Of a stretch of 55,284 nt of DNA, positions 17,139 to 26,186 are shown one piece after another. The position numbers were made by a program, and so were the translations under genes. This DNA is from Caproicibacter sp002399225 (GTDB taxonomy: Bacteria > Bacillota > Clostridia > Oscillospirales > Acutalibacteraceae): contig DAIOKN010000013.1 of NCBI GenBank assembly GCA_036756705.1, positions 1 to 55,284 of the forward strand, read 5' to 3'. The notes below the pieces were generated by a model. It was not told the origin of the DNA. It was given only the letters and a program-made list of their open reading frames with translations, and ran no database searches. How positions within the stretch are numbered: the stretch's first letter is position 1; each line of letters begins with the position of its first letter.

Positions 17139-17209
17139 AGAGGTCGGATCCATGTCAGCCGAAAAACAGTCCGGCTGGTCATTTTCTGTGGATCCGACCT
17201 CTCTTTTTG
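17139..17209 (+). terminator. terminator or attenuator between feoA and feoB
   Basis: AGAGGTCGGATCCA (17139-17152) pairs perfectly with TGGATCCGACCTCT (17189-17202), followed by CTTTTTG. The apical part holds a second stem CAGCCG/CGGCTG. A 14-bp stem plus T-run inside the operon predicts partial termination, so feoA would exceed feoB, or the hairpin is regulated. Confidence 0.75.
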
Positions 17210-17242
17210 CCCAATTTGCTTCGCATGAAGGAGGAAAATGAG

Positions 17243-19399
17243 ATGGGCCTAACCGGAGAGTCAATGGGAACCGGGGCTTTGGAAAGCTGCTGCGGTGCCC
17301 TGAAAATCGAACGGGAGACTGCGGAGGACCGAATCATTGCGCTGGCTGGCAACCCGAACGTCGGGAAAAGCACGGTGTTTAACAGTTTAACGGGGATGAA
17401 TCAGCACACGGGCAATTGGCCCGGAAAGACCGTGGCCAATGCGCACGGAAAATACAGGCACCGGGGAGCTAATTTTATTTTAGTCGATTTGCCCGGCACT
17501 TATTCCCTTATGGCAAATTCAGAAGAGGAAGAAATCGCTCGCAATTTCATCTGCTTCGGCAATCCGGATGCCGTGGTCGTCGTCGCCGATGCCACTTGTC
17601 TGGAACGCAACCTGAATCTGGTTCTTCAGACGATGGAGATCTCAGACCGGGTATTGCTGTGCGTCAATCTGCTGGATGAGGCAAAAAAGAAAAAAATTCG
17701 GATCAACCTGAAGGCTCTTTCAGAAAAGCTCGGAATTCCCGTCGTTGGCACCAGCGCCCGGAGCGGAAAAGGGCTGGAACGTCTGAAGGATGCCGCCGCG
17801 GATCTCACGCAGGGAAAAAGCAGGCTTCATCCGATGAGAATCACCTATTCGGACGAGATCGAACGGGCGATTTCTTTGCTTCAGCCGGCGCTGGAAAATG
17901 CGCTGGCTGGAAAGCTGAACAGCCGCTGGGCGGCGCTCAAACTGTTGGACGGCGACAAAAGCCTGCTGCGGGCCATGCAAGATTACCTTGGAAAAGACCT
18001 CTCGTCGGATCAGAAGGTATTCGACCGTTTGCGGGAAGCGAAAAAGCAACTGCGAAAATCGGGGGTCACGGACGATTCCTTCCGGGACGGCATCGTGACG
18101 AAAATCGTTGAGCTTTGTGAAACCGTCAGCCGTGAAACCATCACTTATGAAAAGAAAGAATATGCTCAGCGGGACCAGAAAATCGATCGGATCCTGACCT
18201 CGAAAGCAACCGGAATCCCCATCATGCTCCTGCTGCTTCTCGGGATCTTTTGGATTACCATCACGGGAGCCAATGTGCCCTCCGACTTGCTTGCCTCAGG
18301 GCTGTCCTGGGTAGGGGAGCGCCTGCTGGAATTTTTCCGCTGGATCTCCGCCCCGGCGTGGGTAACGGGGCTGCTGGTCGAGGGAGTTTACAGGACCTTG
18401 GCATGGGTGATTTCCGTTATGCTGCCGCCGATGGCGATCTTTTTCCCGCTTTTTACTCTGCTGGAAGATCTGGGGTACCTGCCGCGGGTTGCCTTCAACC
18501 TGGATAATTTTTTCCGCAAGGCCTGCGCGCACGGCAAACAGGCACTGACCATGTGCATGGGGTTTGGATGCAATGCCTGCGGCGTAATCGGATGCCGCAT
18601 CATCGACTCCCCCCGGGAGCGCCTGATCGCCATTTTGACCAACAATTTTGTTCCCTGCAACGGAAGGTTTCCCACCTTGATTGCGGTTCTCACCATGTTT
18701 TTTGCCGTGTCTGCCGGACCGTTCCAGTCCGTTGTCTCCGCTCTTGGACTGACGGCGGTGATTGTGTTTGGGGTCGTCGTTACCATGCTGATTTCGAGAC
18801 TGCTTTCTAAAACCATTCTGAAAGGGATGCCGTCCTCCTTTAATCTGGAACTCCCACCGTACCGGCGCCCGCAGATCGGCCGCGTCATCGTGCGCTCAAT
18901 CTTTGACCGGACTCTGTTCGTGCTGCGCCGCGCCGCCGTTGTTGCGGCTCCCGCCGGGCTGATCATCTGGCTCCTTGCCAATTCTCAGATCGGCGGCGTC
19001 AGCCTGCTTGCGCGGTGCGCCGGCTTTTTGGACCCGTTCGCCAAACTGCTGGGGATGGACGGCTATATCCTGATGGCGTTTATTCTCGGCTTCCCTGCCA
19101 ATGAAATCGTGGTGCCGATCATTATCATGAGCTACCTCGCGGCCGGGACCCTGACGGATTATCAAAGCCTTGTGCAGCTTCATTCTCTTCTCCTTGCCCA
19201 TGGGTGGACCTGGCTGACCGCGGTCTGCGTCATGCTGTTTTCTTTGCTGCACTGGCCCTGCGGCACAACCTGCCTTACCATTAAAAAGGAAACCCAAAGC
19301 CGGAAATGGACGGCGCTCGCCTTCGCGATCCCTACAGTGACGGGGCTCATCGTCTGCTTTGCAGTGACAAGCGTCGCGCGCCTGCTCGGCCTCGCTTAG
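17243..19399 (+). CDS. feoB: ferrous iron transporter B
   Basis: Fe(II) membrane transporter with an N-terminal GTPase-like domain, 718 residues from the ATG at 17243 (AGGAGG eight bases upstream; the in-frame ATG at 17225 lies before that site). P-loop GNPNVGKST at residues 36-44, G3 DLPGTYS, G4 NLLDE. The membrane part has the two gate halves with Cys-rich pore motifs, first MCMGFGCNACGVIGCRIID then NNFVPCNGRFPTL, and the mirror motif FPANEIVVPI. Length is normal for the family. It should take up ferrous iron under anaerobic conditions. Confidence 0.95.
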   Translation: MGLTGESMGTGALESCCGALKIERETAEDRIIALAGNPNVGKSTVFNSLTGMNQHTGNWPGKTVANAHGKYRHRGANFILVDLPGTYSLMANSEEEEIARNFICFGNPDAVVVVADATCLERNLNLVLQTMEISDRVLLCVNLLDEAKKKKIRINLKALSEKLGIPVVGTSARSGKGLERLKDAAADLTQGKSRLHPMRITYSDEIERAISLLQPALENALAGKLNSRWAALKLLDGDKSLLRAMQDYLGKDLSSDQKVFDRLREAKKQLRKSGVTDDSFRDGIVTKIVELCETVSRETITYEKKEYAQRDQKIDRILTSKATGIPIMLLLLLGIFWITITGANVPSDLLASGLSWVGERLLEFFRWISAPAWVTGLLVEGVYRTLAWVISVMLPPMAIFFPLFTLLEDLGYLPRVAFNLDNFFRKACAHGKQALTMCMGFGCNACGVIGCRIIDSPRERLIAILTNNFVPCNGRFPTLIAVLTMFFAVSAGPFQSVVSALGLTAVIVFGVVVTMLISRLLSKTILKGMPSSFNLELPPYRRPQIGRVIVRSIFDRTLFVLRRAAVVAAPAGLIIWLLANSQIGGVSLLARCAGFLDPFAKLLGMDGYILMAFILGFPANEIVVPIIIMSYLAAGTLTDYQSLVQLHSLLLAHGWTWLTAVCVMLFSLLHWPCGTTCLTIKKETQSRKWTALAFAIPTVTGLIVCFAVTSVARLLGLA

Positions 19400-19524
19400 A
19401 TTCTGCCGGCTGAGTTTTTGAAGCGGCTGGCGATGCCGGCAATGGCGGGAACACAAAATCTTAATCCGTAATCTTGTTTTCGGGGGTTCCTCAAGAGAAC
19501 ATATTCTGTGCGTAAGAAATATGA

Positions 19525-19539
19525 TACGATAGAATCGTA
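19525..19539 (+). promoter_or_regulatory. palindrome upstream of the Cys-rich protein gene
   Basis: TACGAT-AGA-ATCGTA is a perfect 15-base dyad about 40 bases before the gene start. The nearby CATATTCT (19500-19507) fits a sporulation-sigma -10 pattern only weakly, so the regulator is unknown. Confidence 0.35.
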
Positions 19540-19581
19540 AAGATCTCTTGGAAAAATTCGCTTGAGACAAGGGAGAATACA

Positions 19582-20235
19582 ATGTTTAGCTCTTATCAGC
19601 AATATTTTAAAAATATCATATGCAGAAACGGAACTGTAAACTGCGGTCAGAAAGCGGTCCCCAAAAAAGACGACTGGTCCGAATACTTCCATTGCTGTTG
19701 TACCGCATATGGCTGCCCAATCTGTTTTTGGGGTCCCCCAAAGCTGTCCTGCCAGGCAAGCTGCTGCAAATGTAACGAAAGTCCGCCGCCCTGTCTGGCT
19801 GTGTGCGATACCTCGGCTCAAATCATATGTACAAAAAAGCCTCAGTTAATTACCTTCAACACCAATCTCATCGCAAGGACCATTCGGCACAATCTATTTT
19901 CCGGAAGGATTTCATTTCCTGTTCCCGGAATCTATTTCATAACGGTCACGGCGTCGGTCGGGCAGGCGGAAAATGTGTTGAACCATTGGAATATCTGGGT
20001 CCGGCAAAATGGAGTAGACGTGGATTTTTCAAACAGGAGAATCGACATTCCTTCTGCCGGCCGGATTCAAACGGTGATGGCAGCCTATGTGCTTCAGCTT
20101 TTCACCGACGATTCTCTTGAGTTTTACCAGGCGGTCGATAACCCTGATGCCGGGGCCGGATTATATCCGGAGTACCCTGACGGAGCGCCGTCTATGCCGT
20201 CCGCCATGGTTGCGGTGAACTTGATCAGTTTTTAA
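19582..20235 (+). CDS. Cys-rich protein with C-terminal jelly-roll-like domain
   Basis: 217 residues; not recognised as a named family. Fourteen Cys lie in the first 83 residues (including CCC at 38-40 and CC at 61-62) and none after. The C-terminal 130 residues look like a C1q/TNF-type beta jelly roll: ISFPVPGIYFITVTASVG, NIWVRQNGVDVDF, AAYVLQLFTDDSLEFYQ and a final PSAMVAVNLISF. That architecture resembles exosporium and surface proteins such as the BclA C-terminal domain, with a Cys-rich anchor that may cross-link. No signal peptide is seen, as expected for a spore-coat protein made in the mother cell. Ribosome site AAGGGAG. A terminator follows. Its neighbours are three small paralogues and a giant glycosyltransferase. 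Function is inferred and moderate at best. Confidence 0.7.
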   Translation: MFSSYQQYFKNIICRNGTVNCGQKAVPKKDDWSEYFHCCCTAYGCPICFWGPPKLSCQASCCKCNESPPPCLAVCDTSAQIICTKKPQLITFNTNLIARTIRHNLFSGRISFPVPGIYFITVTASVGQAENVLNHWNIWVRQNGVDVDFSNRRIDIPSAGRIQTVMAAYVLQLFTDDSLEFYQAVDNPDAGAGLYPEYPDGAPSMPSAMVAVNLISF

Positions 20236-20255
20236 CGGCGAAAGTGATGGCAAAA

Positions 20256-20300
20256 GAAAACCGCCTGACATGCGGATGCATCCAGGCGGTTTTCTTTTTG
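20256..20300. terminator. bidirectional terminator
   Basis: GAAAACCGCCTG (20256-20267) pairs perfectly with CAGGCGGTTTTC (20283-20294), followed by TTTTTG on the plus strand, with A/T-rich arms for use on the minus strand. It separates the Cys-rich protein gene from the convergent small-protein genes. Confidence 0.85.
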
Positions 20301-20329
20301 ATTTGCATTTCTATCCCTAAAGACAGCTT

Positions 20330-20602
20330 TTATGAGTGATGATTGTGAATCAGCGTCCCCGCCGCAATTTTTTGCAAGATTAAGCCTTCGAAGTTAGAGA
20401 TCGCGCTGATCAGAGCCTGAACGTTGCTGTTGGTGTCCACCATGATGGTGTTGTTATATGAATAAGCGCTCACGACGGCCTGAATTTTTTCGCCTTCCCC
20501 GCTGACCAGTTTGGCTGTAGCGGCCTGAAAATACGATGCTGACTCGATCAGCATGTCTCCGAGCACCGTTGGATTCGTAACGGTTAGTGTAGGAATACCC
20601 AT
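20330..20602 (-). CDS. small helical protein, tandem paralogue 3
   Basis: 90 residues, family not recognised. It is clearly related to the gene at 20644-20922: shared MGIP-LT-T, LG-ML-ESA-YFQA, EG-KIQA-V and KIAAGT near the C-terminus. Predicted mostly helical, no signal peptide, no Cys, and a His-rich tail (HNHHS). Last of three tandem minus-strand genes, each with its own good ribosome site (here AAGGAGAT). Tandem small paralogues beside a surface-type protein and a glycosyltransferase suggest a self-assembling structural protein, but this is inference. Confidence 0.75.
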   Translation of the reverse strand: MGIPTLTVTNPTVLGDMLIESASYFQAATAKLVSGEGEKIQAVVSAYSYNNTIMVDTNSNVQALISAISNFEGLILQKIAAGTLIHNHHS

Positions 20603-20643
20603 AATTATATCTCCTTATCGCAATGATGATTTTATCGGTCTTA

Positions 20644-20922
20644 TTACACCCATTCGGTCCATCCAACTAGACGAAGATGGGTGCCTGCCGCAATTTTCTT
20701 TAAAACATTGTCTTCCAGATTTGATAATGCTGACATGGTTTCGCCGATTTTTCTGTTGATCACCGTCATTTCCGAAACGCTTCCTTGATTGACGGTAGCC
20801 TGAATCTTGTCGCCTTCTGCCCCGATCAACTCCGCTGAACCAGCCTGGAAATATGCCGCTGACTCAACGAGCATGAAGCCGAGTATACTGCTGGCAGTTG
20901 TGGTCAGTGAAGGAATACCCAT
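20644..20922 (-). CDS. small helical protein, tandem paralogue 2
   Basis: 92 residues, roughly 45 percent identical by eye to the protein encoded at 20330-20602 and more distantly similar to that at 21042-21272. Conserved core: LGFMLVESAAYFQAGSAELI followed by GAEGDKIQATV, then LSNLEDNVLKKIAAGT. The C-terminus differs (GWTEWV), which may set specific contacts. Ribosome site AAAGGAGAGC. No known domain recognised. Confidence 0.75.
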   Translation of the reverse strand: MGIPSLTTTASSILGFMLVESAAYFQAGSAELIGAEGDKIQATVNQGSVSEMTVINRKIGETMSALSNLEDNVLKKIAAGTHLRLVGWTEWV

Positions 20923-21041
20923 AATAAAAGCTCTCCTTTTTATGATTTTTTCTTACCGGAGTCTGCCGGACTCCTCGGGCATTGCTTTTACATAAAAACA
21001 ATCAAAAGTTTATTTTAATAGCATCACAAAATCATAGGGTG

Positions 21042-21272
21042 CTATGTACCTCTGATGCCCGCGTCCACCAGGTCGATCACAACTTCCTCAAGCCATCTCA
21101 GTTGGCTGATCATGTGCAGAATTTGACAATTTGCATTCAGAAGCACCCAGCCGGGCGGGTTCATATCCAGCAGTGTATTTAACAGCCGCGCTTCCGTTGC
21201 AATCAATTCGGCGACTGCCGCCTCGAATTCCGTCGCGGATTGTATCACGTTACTACCAAGCAGCTCTGCCAT
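21042..21272 (-). CDS. small helical protein, tandem paralogue 1
   Basis: 76 residues, the first and most diverged of the trio. It lacks the MGIPxLT leader but keeps LLGSNVIQSATEFEAAVAEL, then IATEA and a C-terminal WLEEVVIDLVDAG. Ribosome site GAGGTGAC. The 119-base gap to the next gene contains a short GGAGTC/GACTCC stem. Function unknown. Confidence 0.7.
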   Translation of the reverse strand: MAELLGSNVIQSATEFEAAVAELIATEARLLNTLLDMNPPGWVLLNANCQILHMISQLRWLEEVVIDLVDAGIRGT

Positions 21273-21437
21273 ATTTTGTCACCTCAAAATAGGCCGAAAT
21301 TGAAACACCGGCCCTATAGCTTTCAAAAATCTTGGGAATCCTCTGTATCATCTTATGCCTTTTCCTCTGAGTTGGCCTTATCTTTTTCATGGATGTCCGC
21401 GGGGGAACAGGCCGAGAGGAACGGCATTAGCCATTCT

Positions 21438-21468
21438 ATCCCTCCGTTCATAGACTGGACGGAGGGAT
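21438..21468 (+). other. hairpin upstream of the glycosyltransferase gene
   Basis: Perfect 10-bp stem ATCCCTCCGT/ACGGAGGGAT with an 11-base loop, followed by TTTCC. It lies about 50 bases before the glycosyltransferase start, so it could be a weak terminator or leader attenuator. No clear promoter is seen in 21273-21437. Confidence 0.5.
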
Positions 21469-21519
21469 TTTCCGCGGTATTTCAGCGTTATCCCCCAATG
21501 AACAGAATGGGGGTCCATC

Positions 21520-24500
21520 ATGAAAGAGTTAAGCATCATACTGAGAGTAAAAAATGAGAAATTAAAGACGACGGTTGAAGCGCTCGCTCCGTTATTTAAA
21601 AAGTTTACCGTTGAACTGATCATTCTCGCCGAACAGAAATCGGTACCGGCAATCTCACAGCCCTATACCCTTTATCCTCCCATTGAGAACTGCCTGAAAT
21701 TTTCAGACTTCTGCATGGAGACCGCAGTCGCCGAAAAAGTTCTGGTGATTGACGGGGATATTGCGGTTTCTTCCGAGTTGGCTGACCGGTTGATCGGCGC
21801 GCTGGAAGACAGCCGCTTTCAGGATATTTCGTGCTGCATGAAGAGCTATCTCAGTGAGGATAAGACGTCATTTTTTGAACATGAAGAGGTTCTGATTTAC
21901 AATCAACTGACCTGGGGATTCCATAAAAACTGCGGGGAAATCGTTGAGGATTTCAGCTTTCTGGACCGCACAAAAGACGGGTTGGTGTCCGGAATCATCA
22001 AGCTGTGCGGCTCTGGCCGCTATCGCGAACTGGCCGATTGGTATCAGAATTTTATCTTGGTCCAGCCGGAGGAGATTCAAAATCAATTTTGCATGGCTCT
22101 GGAAAAATATAAAGAACTTCATATGGAAGACTGGGACGCAAAAGAACTGGATGATAAATTCGCCGGCCATTGTTTGAAAAATGAATACGGGGAATATTTG
22201 CGTTCCAAAAAAGAATTGTTCCATCAAAAAATCGGTTTGCCGTCTGCCATGAAGTCTGGAAAAGCACCGATCTATTACAGTTGGCTGCTCCGCCGGTTTC
22301 TGAAAACCAATCAGCCGTGCGGCCCGCTTTCAGAATGCGGCGAAAGCGTACTCCGCAGCGAGCTGCAATATCTGCTGAACGAGGATGACAGCGCGCCGGA
22401 CTATCTTGCTCGGTACCTCAAAACAAACTGGGATTCTCTGGCCAAAAGCAAAATTTTCCGCTGTTTCCCCGAGACCTATCTCGGCAATCTGCAAAATCGG
22501 ACTGAAAGCGCAAAAGACAAAAAAAGGTTGATGCGTGTCTGTGACCGGTACCTGGAAACCATCGCGGCGGCAGAACCGATGCCCGGCGGCAGTTCCGTAA
22601 GGCCGGAAGCAGATTCCGGCTGTTTCCATGAAATGATCGAAGCGCGAAAGCTGGAAGCTCAGGGGCAGATCGAGGCCGCCGCGCGCCGGCTGGATCGCGC
22701 GTGCTCCCGTTTCCCGGAAAATGAAAGGATTCTCCGGTATTACATGCAGAGGATGCGAAAATCCAGACAATCCTATCCTTATCTTTTCAGTATTTGCATG
22801 ATCGTCAGAAATGAGGAAAAGAATCTTGAAAGATGTCTGAAAAGTCTGAATCCTCTGATCACCTCCGGTATGGCCGAACTGATCGTTGTGGACACAGGTT
22901 CTCAGGACAGGACCATGGAAATCGCTGCGAAATTCACCGATAAACTTTACAGTTTCCCTTGGAACGGCAGCTTTTCCAAAGCGAGGAATGCCAGCATTCT
23001 CCATGCCGACGGCGAGTATATCATGATTATGGATGCAGATGAGGAAATTTCCCCGTCGGAACTGGAAAAACTGAAAGACGTATTTTCATCGCGCAACTAT
23101 CAACAGAATCTGACCTATGTGATCAGACTGAAAAGCTATACCGATGCTTCCCTGACGCGCTATACGACCATGGCGCAGCCGAGAATCTTTCGCAACAACG
23201 GAGAATTTTATTATTCCAGCTCCGTTCACAACCAGCCTGTGTGCTCTCCCCCGATCAAATCGCTTGATGTGGAAATCTGTCATTACGGTTATATCATGAC
23301 CGAAGATATCCGCGAAAAAAAGTTTTTGCGCACATCGACTCTGCTGAAAAAAGAGCTGGAAAAGAACCCGAAAAACCTCTATTACCGGTTTCAGATGAGC
23401 ACCAGCTATGCTATGTATGGGGATATCAAAAAAGCGCTGGAACAGGTGGAAATCTATATGCGCCGGATTGACGCTCTAGATCAGTTTAACGATACCGTTC
23501 TGATGTACTACAACAATGCCGCCATTATCAATCTGGACTGCCACAGATATGATGAATGTGACCGGATCTGCAAAAAGGGCCTGAGAATCCGACCCGACTA
23601 TATCGATTTGCTCTATTGTGAGGCCGATCTCCATTTTATACGGGAAGAATATGAGGAATCTTTATCCTATGCGGCGGATTATCTGAAGCTGGCAGACACT
23701 TTTCAAAAGAATGATATGGCCCGGGACGGCAGGTTTGTGTTTTATTCGATCTGCAATCGGGAAGATGTAAAAGAATTATTCCTTGTGGCAAGCTACAGAC
23801 TGAAACATTTTGACGACGTCATTTCCATGGCATCCCGGCTGGTGGGTAACAGACTGCTGAAAAGCTGCCTGCATGAAATTGTGGACGCATACCTCGGTTC
23901 CGGAAGGTTTTCTGATCTTTCCGAATTTTATCAGGACCGAATCGAAACGAACGAGGATCCGGATACCGGCTTCCTTTTCAGGCAATTCCTGATTGCCAGA
24001 CTCTCGGAACAGCCGGAGGAGTTCCAAAGAAAATGTCTGAGCGAGTTCTGCCCCGAGTTCAGAGCCCGCTATGTCCCGGCAGATCTTGCGGATTCCGATT
24101 ATCGGCTTTTCACCCCCGACCTGATTGATCGGTACGATTTTGACGGGGTAGACTATGAAAGCCTGTATCCGTTCCTGACCGCCGCGGTGCCGACGGTCCT
24201 TGCGTTTTCCGTCAAAGAATGCGGCGACCCGGTTCAGCTGAATCACATGAAGAAGCGTGCCGCCATTATTCTGCACCGCACAAAGGAGATCCTGCTGTCC
24301 TGTCTGTCGGCGAAGGATCTGGTGAGAATTTATGACAAATATATGGAGATCTCTTCAAAACTGATCAACCTGGGACAGATGGATTTGCTGAGCCCTTGTG
24401 AGAAAATCTTCATTGCAAAGATGCTTGCCATATTGAATAAGCTGAAGTCTGGCGATGCGAAAGCAGCCGAAGAATTGATGGAAGACATTTCGCTGTATGA

Positions 24501-25980
24501 TTATAATATGCATGATTTTATCGAATTTGCCAGGAAGGCGCTGATTCCGCGCGCCGGAAAAACAGCGGACGGCGGGAGCGTAAAAAGCGATCCGGAAAGC
24601 AAAGCTTCCGTGTATGGCAGGGATCTGAAAACGGAAATCCAAAAACTGCAGGGCAGTGATTCGCCGAAAAAAATACTCGGCCTTTTCGCCGCTTATCATA
24701 GAGAAGAATTTTACGACGCCGAGCTGTTCAGCATCTTAATCAATGCCCTGATGGCTTGCGACCGCAGAGACGACGCTCAGACCGTCATGGCGTCGGCGTT
24801 AAAGAAATTTCCAGACGACAGCGGCCTGCAAAAGACACTGCTTTATCTCTCTTTATTGGAACATGACCGGGTCGGGGCGGAACAGGCATACTGCCGAATG
24901 AGAATCGGGAACCCCGGTGATCAAAAGACGCAACTTCTTCTGCCGCTAATAAAACAGCTTCCCGATGCAGGGGAAAAGAAGCTCCGGGTCCTTCAGGGCA
25001 CCATGGATTTCACTCCAAGGATTCGAGGACTGTCCGAAGCGCTGAGACGCAGGGGAATCTTTTCACGCTCCTTAAACTATGCGCCTGTCAATGCCGAAAC
25101 GCGTTCCGATTATGAACTTGCTGTCAACCGGATGAAAAAGGGCAATGAGATTGTAAACGCAACATCAGAGGCGGCCGGCCGCTTGATTTCGCAGTTTGAC
25201 GTTTTCCATTTCCATTACGGTTATACGCTGACCTTTGACCGTAACGACCTTCCGGCGCTGAAGGATTTAGGAAAAAAGGTGTTTATGCAGTACTGGGGGC
25301 AGGAGGTCAGGCTAAAATCGAAAGGGCTTTCCATGTGCCCGGAGTATATGGCGGGAACGGATTATGATGAGAAGATTATGCGCAGACTTGAGAGTGTCTC
25401 GGCATTCATACCGCACTGCATTGTCTGCGATGAGGAGATCTACGAATATGTAAAGGATTTCTTTGAAGATGTCCATATTATCCGGCCTATGATCGACCTG
25501 GAACGATACAGACCGTTAAACCGCACGCGCAGGAAAAACACTTTCGTTATCGTGCATGCGATTTCGCCGAACAAAGGGTCAAAAGAAATCTCAAGAGCCG
25601 TTGAAGCGCTGCAAAACGATTATTCCATTGATTATAAAATGATTCGGGGAATTCCCCATGAAAAAGCAATGGAAATTTACCAGGATGCCGACCTGATCAT
25701 CGATCAGATTTTGTCAGGCTCCTATGGAAAACTGGCGATAGAGGCTATGGCGCTGGGCAAACCGGTTATTTGCGGCATCAGCGATTTTATGCGGGAAAAG
25801 TACCCGGCAGAACTGCCTGTTTTATCGGCCCGCCCGGACAGCATTAAACAAACGATTGAATTTGTGCTGAAAAACAGAGAAATGCTGCCGGAGCTTGGGA
25901 AAAAGGGCAGAGCTTATGTGGAAAAGTATCATGATGCAAATCAGATCGTCGGAGAACTGATTCATCTCTATCAAAGCTGA
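21520..25980 (+). CDS. giant multi-domain glycosyltransferase with TPR-like middle
   Basis: 1486 residues, no signal peptide or membrane helix. Residues 1-130 look like a degenerate family 2 glycosyltransferase (SIILRVKNE, VIDGDIAVS in place of a DxD). A full GT2 domain starts near 420 (SICMIVRNEEKNLERCLKSL) with the metal motif MDADEE near 505. The region from about 600 to 1100 is helical and repeat-like, consistent with TPRs. The last 330 residues are a GT4-type domain: FHFHYGY, QYWGQEVR, then AISPNKGSKEI and the EX7E-like LAIEAMALGKPVIC near 1405. It probably glycosylates a protein or surface polymer in the cytoplasm. The neighbouring Cys-rich jelly-roll protein and small paralogues are candidate acceptors, as in spore-surface glycosyltransferase loci. 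Confidence 0.85.
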   Translation: MKELSIILRVKNEKLKTTVEALAPLFKKFTVELIILAEQKSVPAISQPYTLYPPIENCLKFSDFCMETAVAEKVLVIDGDIAVSSELADRLIGALEDSRFQDISCCMKSYLSEDKTSFFEHEEVLIYNQLTWGFHKNCGEIVEDFSFLDRTKDGLVSGIIKLCGSGRYRELADWYQNFILVQPEEIQNQFCMALEKYKELHMEDWDAKELDDKFAGHCLKNEYGEYLRSKKELFHQKIGLPSAMKSGKAPIYYSWLLRRFLKTNQPCGPLSECGESVLRSELQYLLNEDDSAPDYLARYLKTNWDSLAKSKIFRCFPETYLGNLQNRTESAKDKKRLMRVCDRYLETIAAAEPMPGGSSVRPEADSGCFHEMIEARKLEAQGQIEAAARRLDRACSRFPENERILRYYMQRMRKSRQSYPYLFSICMIVRNEEKNLERCLKSLNPLITSGMAELIVVDTGSQDRTMEIAAKFTDKLYSFPWNGSFSKARNASILHADGEYIMIMDADEEISPSELEKLKDVFSSRNYQQNLTYVIRLKSYTDASLTRYTTMAQPRIFRNNGEFYYSSSVHNQPVCSPPIKSLDVEICHYGYIMTEDIREKKFLRTSTLLKKELEKNPKNLYYRFQMSTSYAMYGDIKKALEQVEIYMRRIDALDQFNDTVLMYYNNAAIINLDCHRYDECDRICKKGLRIRPDYIDLLYCEADLHFIREEYEESLSYAADYLKLADTFQKNDMARDGRFVFYSICNREDVKELFLVASYRLKHFDDVISMASRLVGNRLLKSCLHEIVDAYLGSGRFSDLSEFYQDRIETNEDPDTGFLFRQFLIARLSEQPEEFQRKCLSEFCPEFRARYVPADLADSDYRLFTPDLIDRYDFDGVDYESLYPFLTAAVPTVLAFSVKECGDPVQLNHMKKRAAIILHRTKEILLSCLSAKDLVRIYDKYMEISSKLINLGQMDLLSPCEKIFIAKMLAILNKLKSGDAKAAEELMEDISLYDYNMHDFIEFARKALIPRAGKTADGGSVKSDPESKASVYGRDLKTEIQKLQGSDSPKKILGLFAAYHREEFYDAELFSILINALMACDRRDDAQTVMASALKKFPDDSGLQKTLLYLSLLEHDRVGAEQAYCRMRIGNPGDQKTQLLLPLIKQLPDAGEKKLRVLQGTMDFTPRIRGLSEALRRRGIFSRSLNYAPVNAETRSDYELAVNRMKKGNEIVNATSEAAGRLISQFDVFHFHYGYTLTFDRNDLPALKDLGKKVFMQYWGQEVRLKSKGLSMCPEYMAGTDYDEKIMRRLESVSAFIPHCIVCDEEIYEYVKDFFEDVHIIRPMIDLERYRPLNRTRRKNTFVIVHAISPNKGSKEISRAVEALQNDYSIDYKMIRGIPHEKAMEIYQDADLIIDQILSGSYGKLAIEAMALGKPVICGISDFMREKYPAELPVLSARPDSIKQTIEFVLKNREMLPELGKKGRAYVEKYHDANQIVGELIHLYQS

Positions 25981-26122
25981 ATTCCGCTGAATGGCAAGAC
26001 TGCCGGAGCCAGGCAATCCGGAGGCGGAGCGGGCGTTCCGTTTCGAACCCCATCCGCCGTTGGTTGCCGCCTGGCAGATCTTGTACGGAAAAGCGGGCTA
26101 TTGCTCTTAATGAAATATCACA

Positions 26123-26151
26123 TTGACATGCTTTGCCGCTTGCTTTACAAT
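26123..26151 (+). promoter_or_regulatory. sigma-A promoter of the alcohol dehydrogenase gene
   Basis: TTGACA (26123-26128), 17-base spacer, TACAAT (26146-26151), with the start codon 35 bases further at 26187. Confidence 0.8.
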
Positions 26152-26186
26152 ATTTATGAAATAAATAGTGATGGGAGCCGGACAAA

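Noticed and set aside
17152..17241. 29-codon ORF between feoA and feoB
   Set aside because: It is formed by the terminator stem and the feoB ribosome site; not FeoC-like and probably chance.
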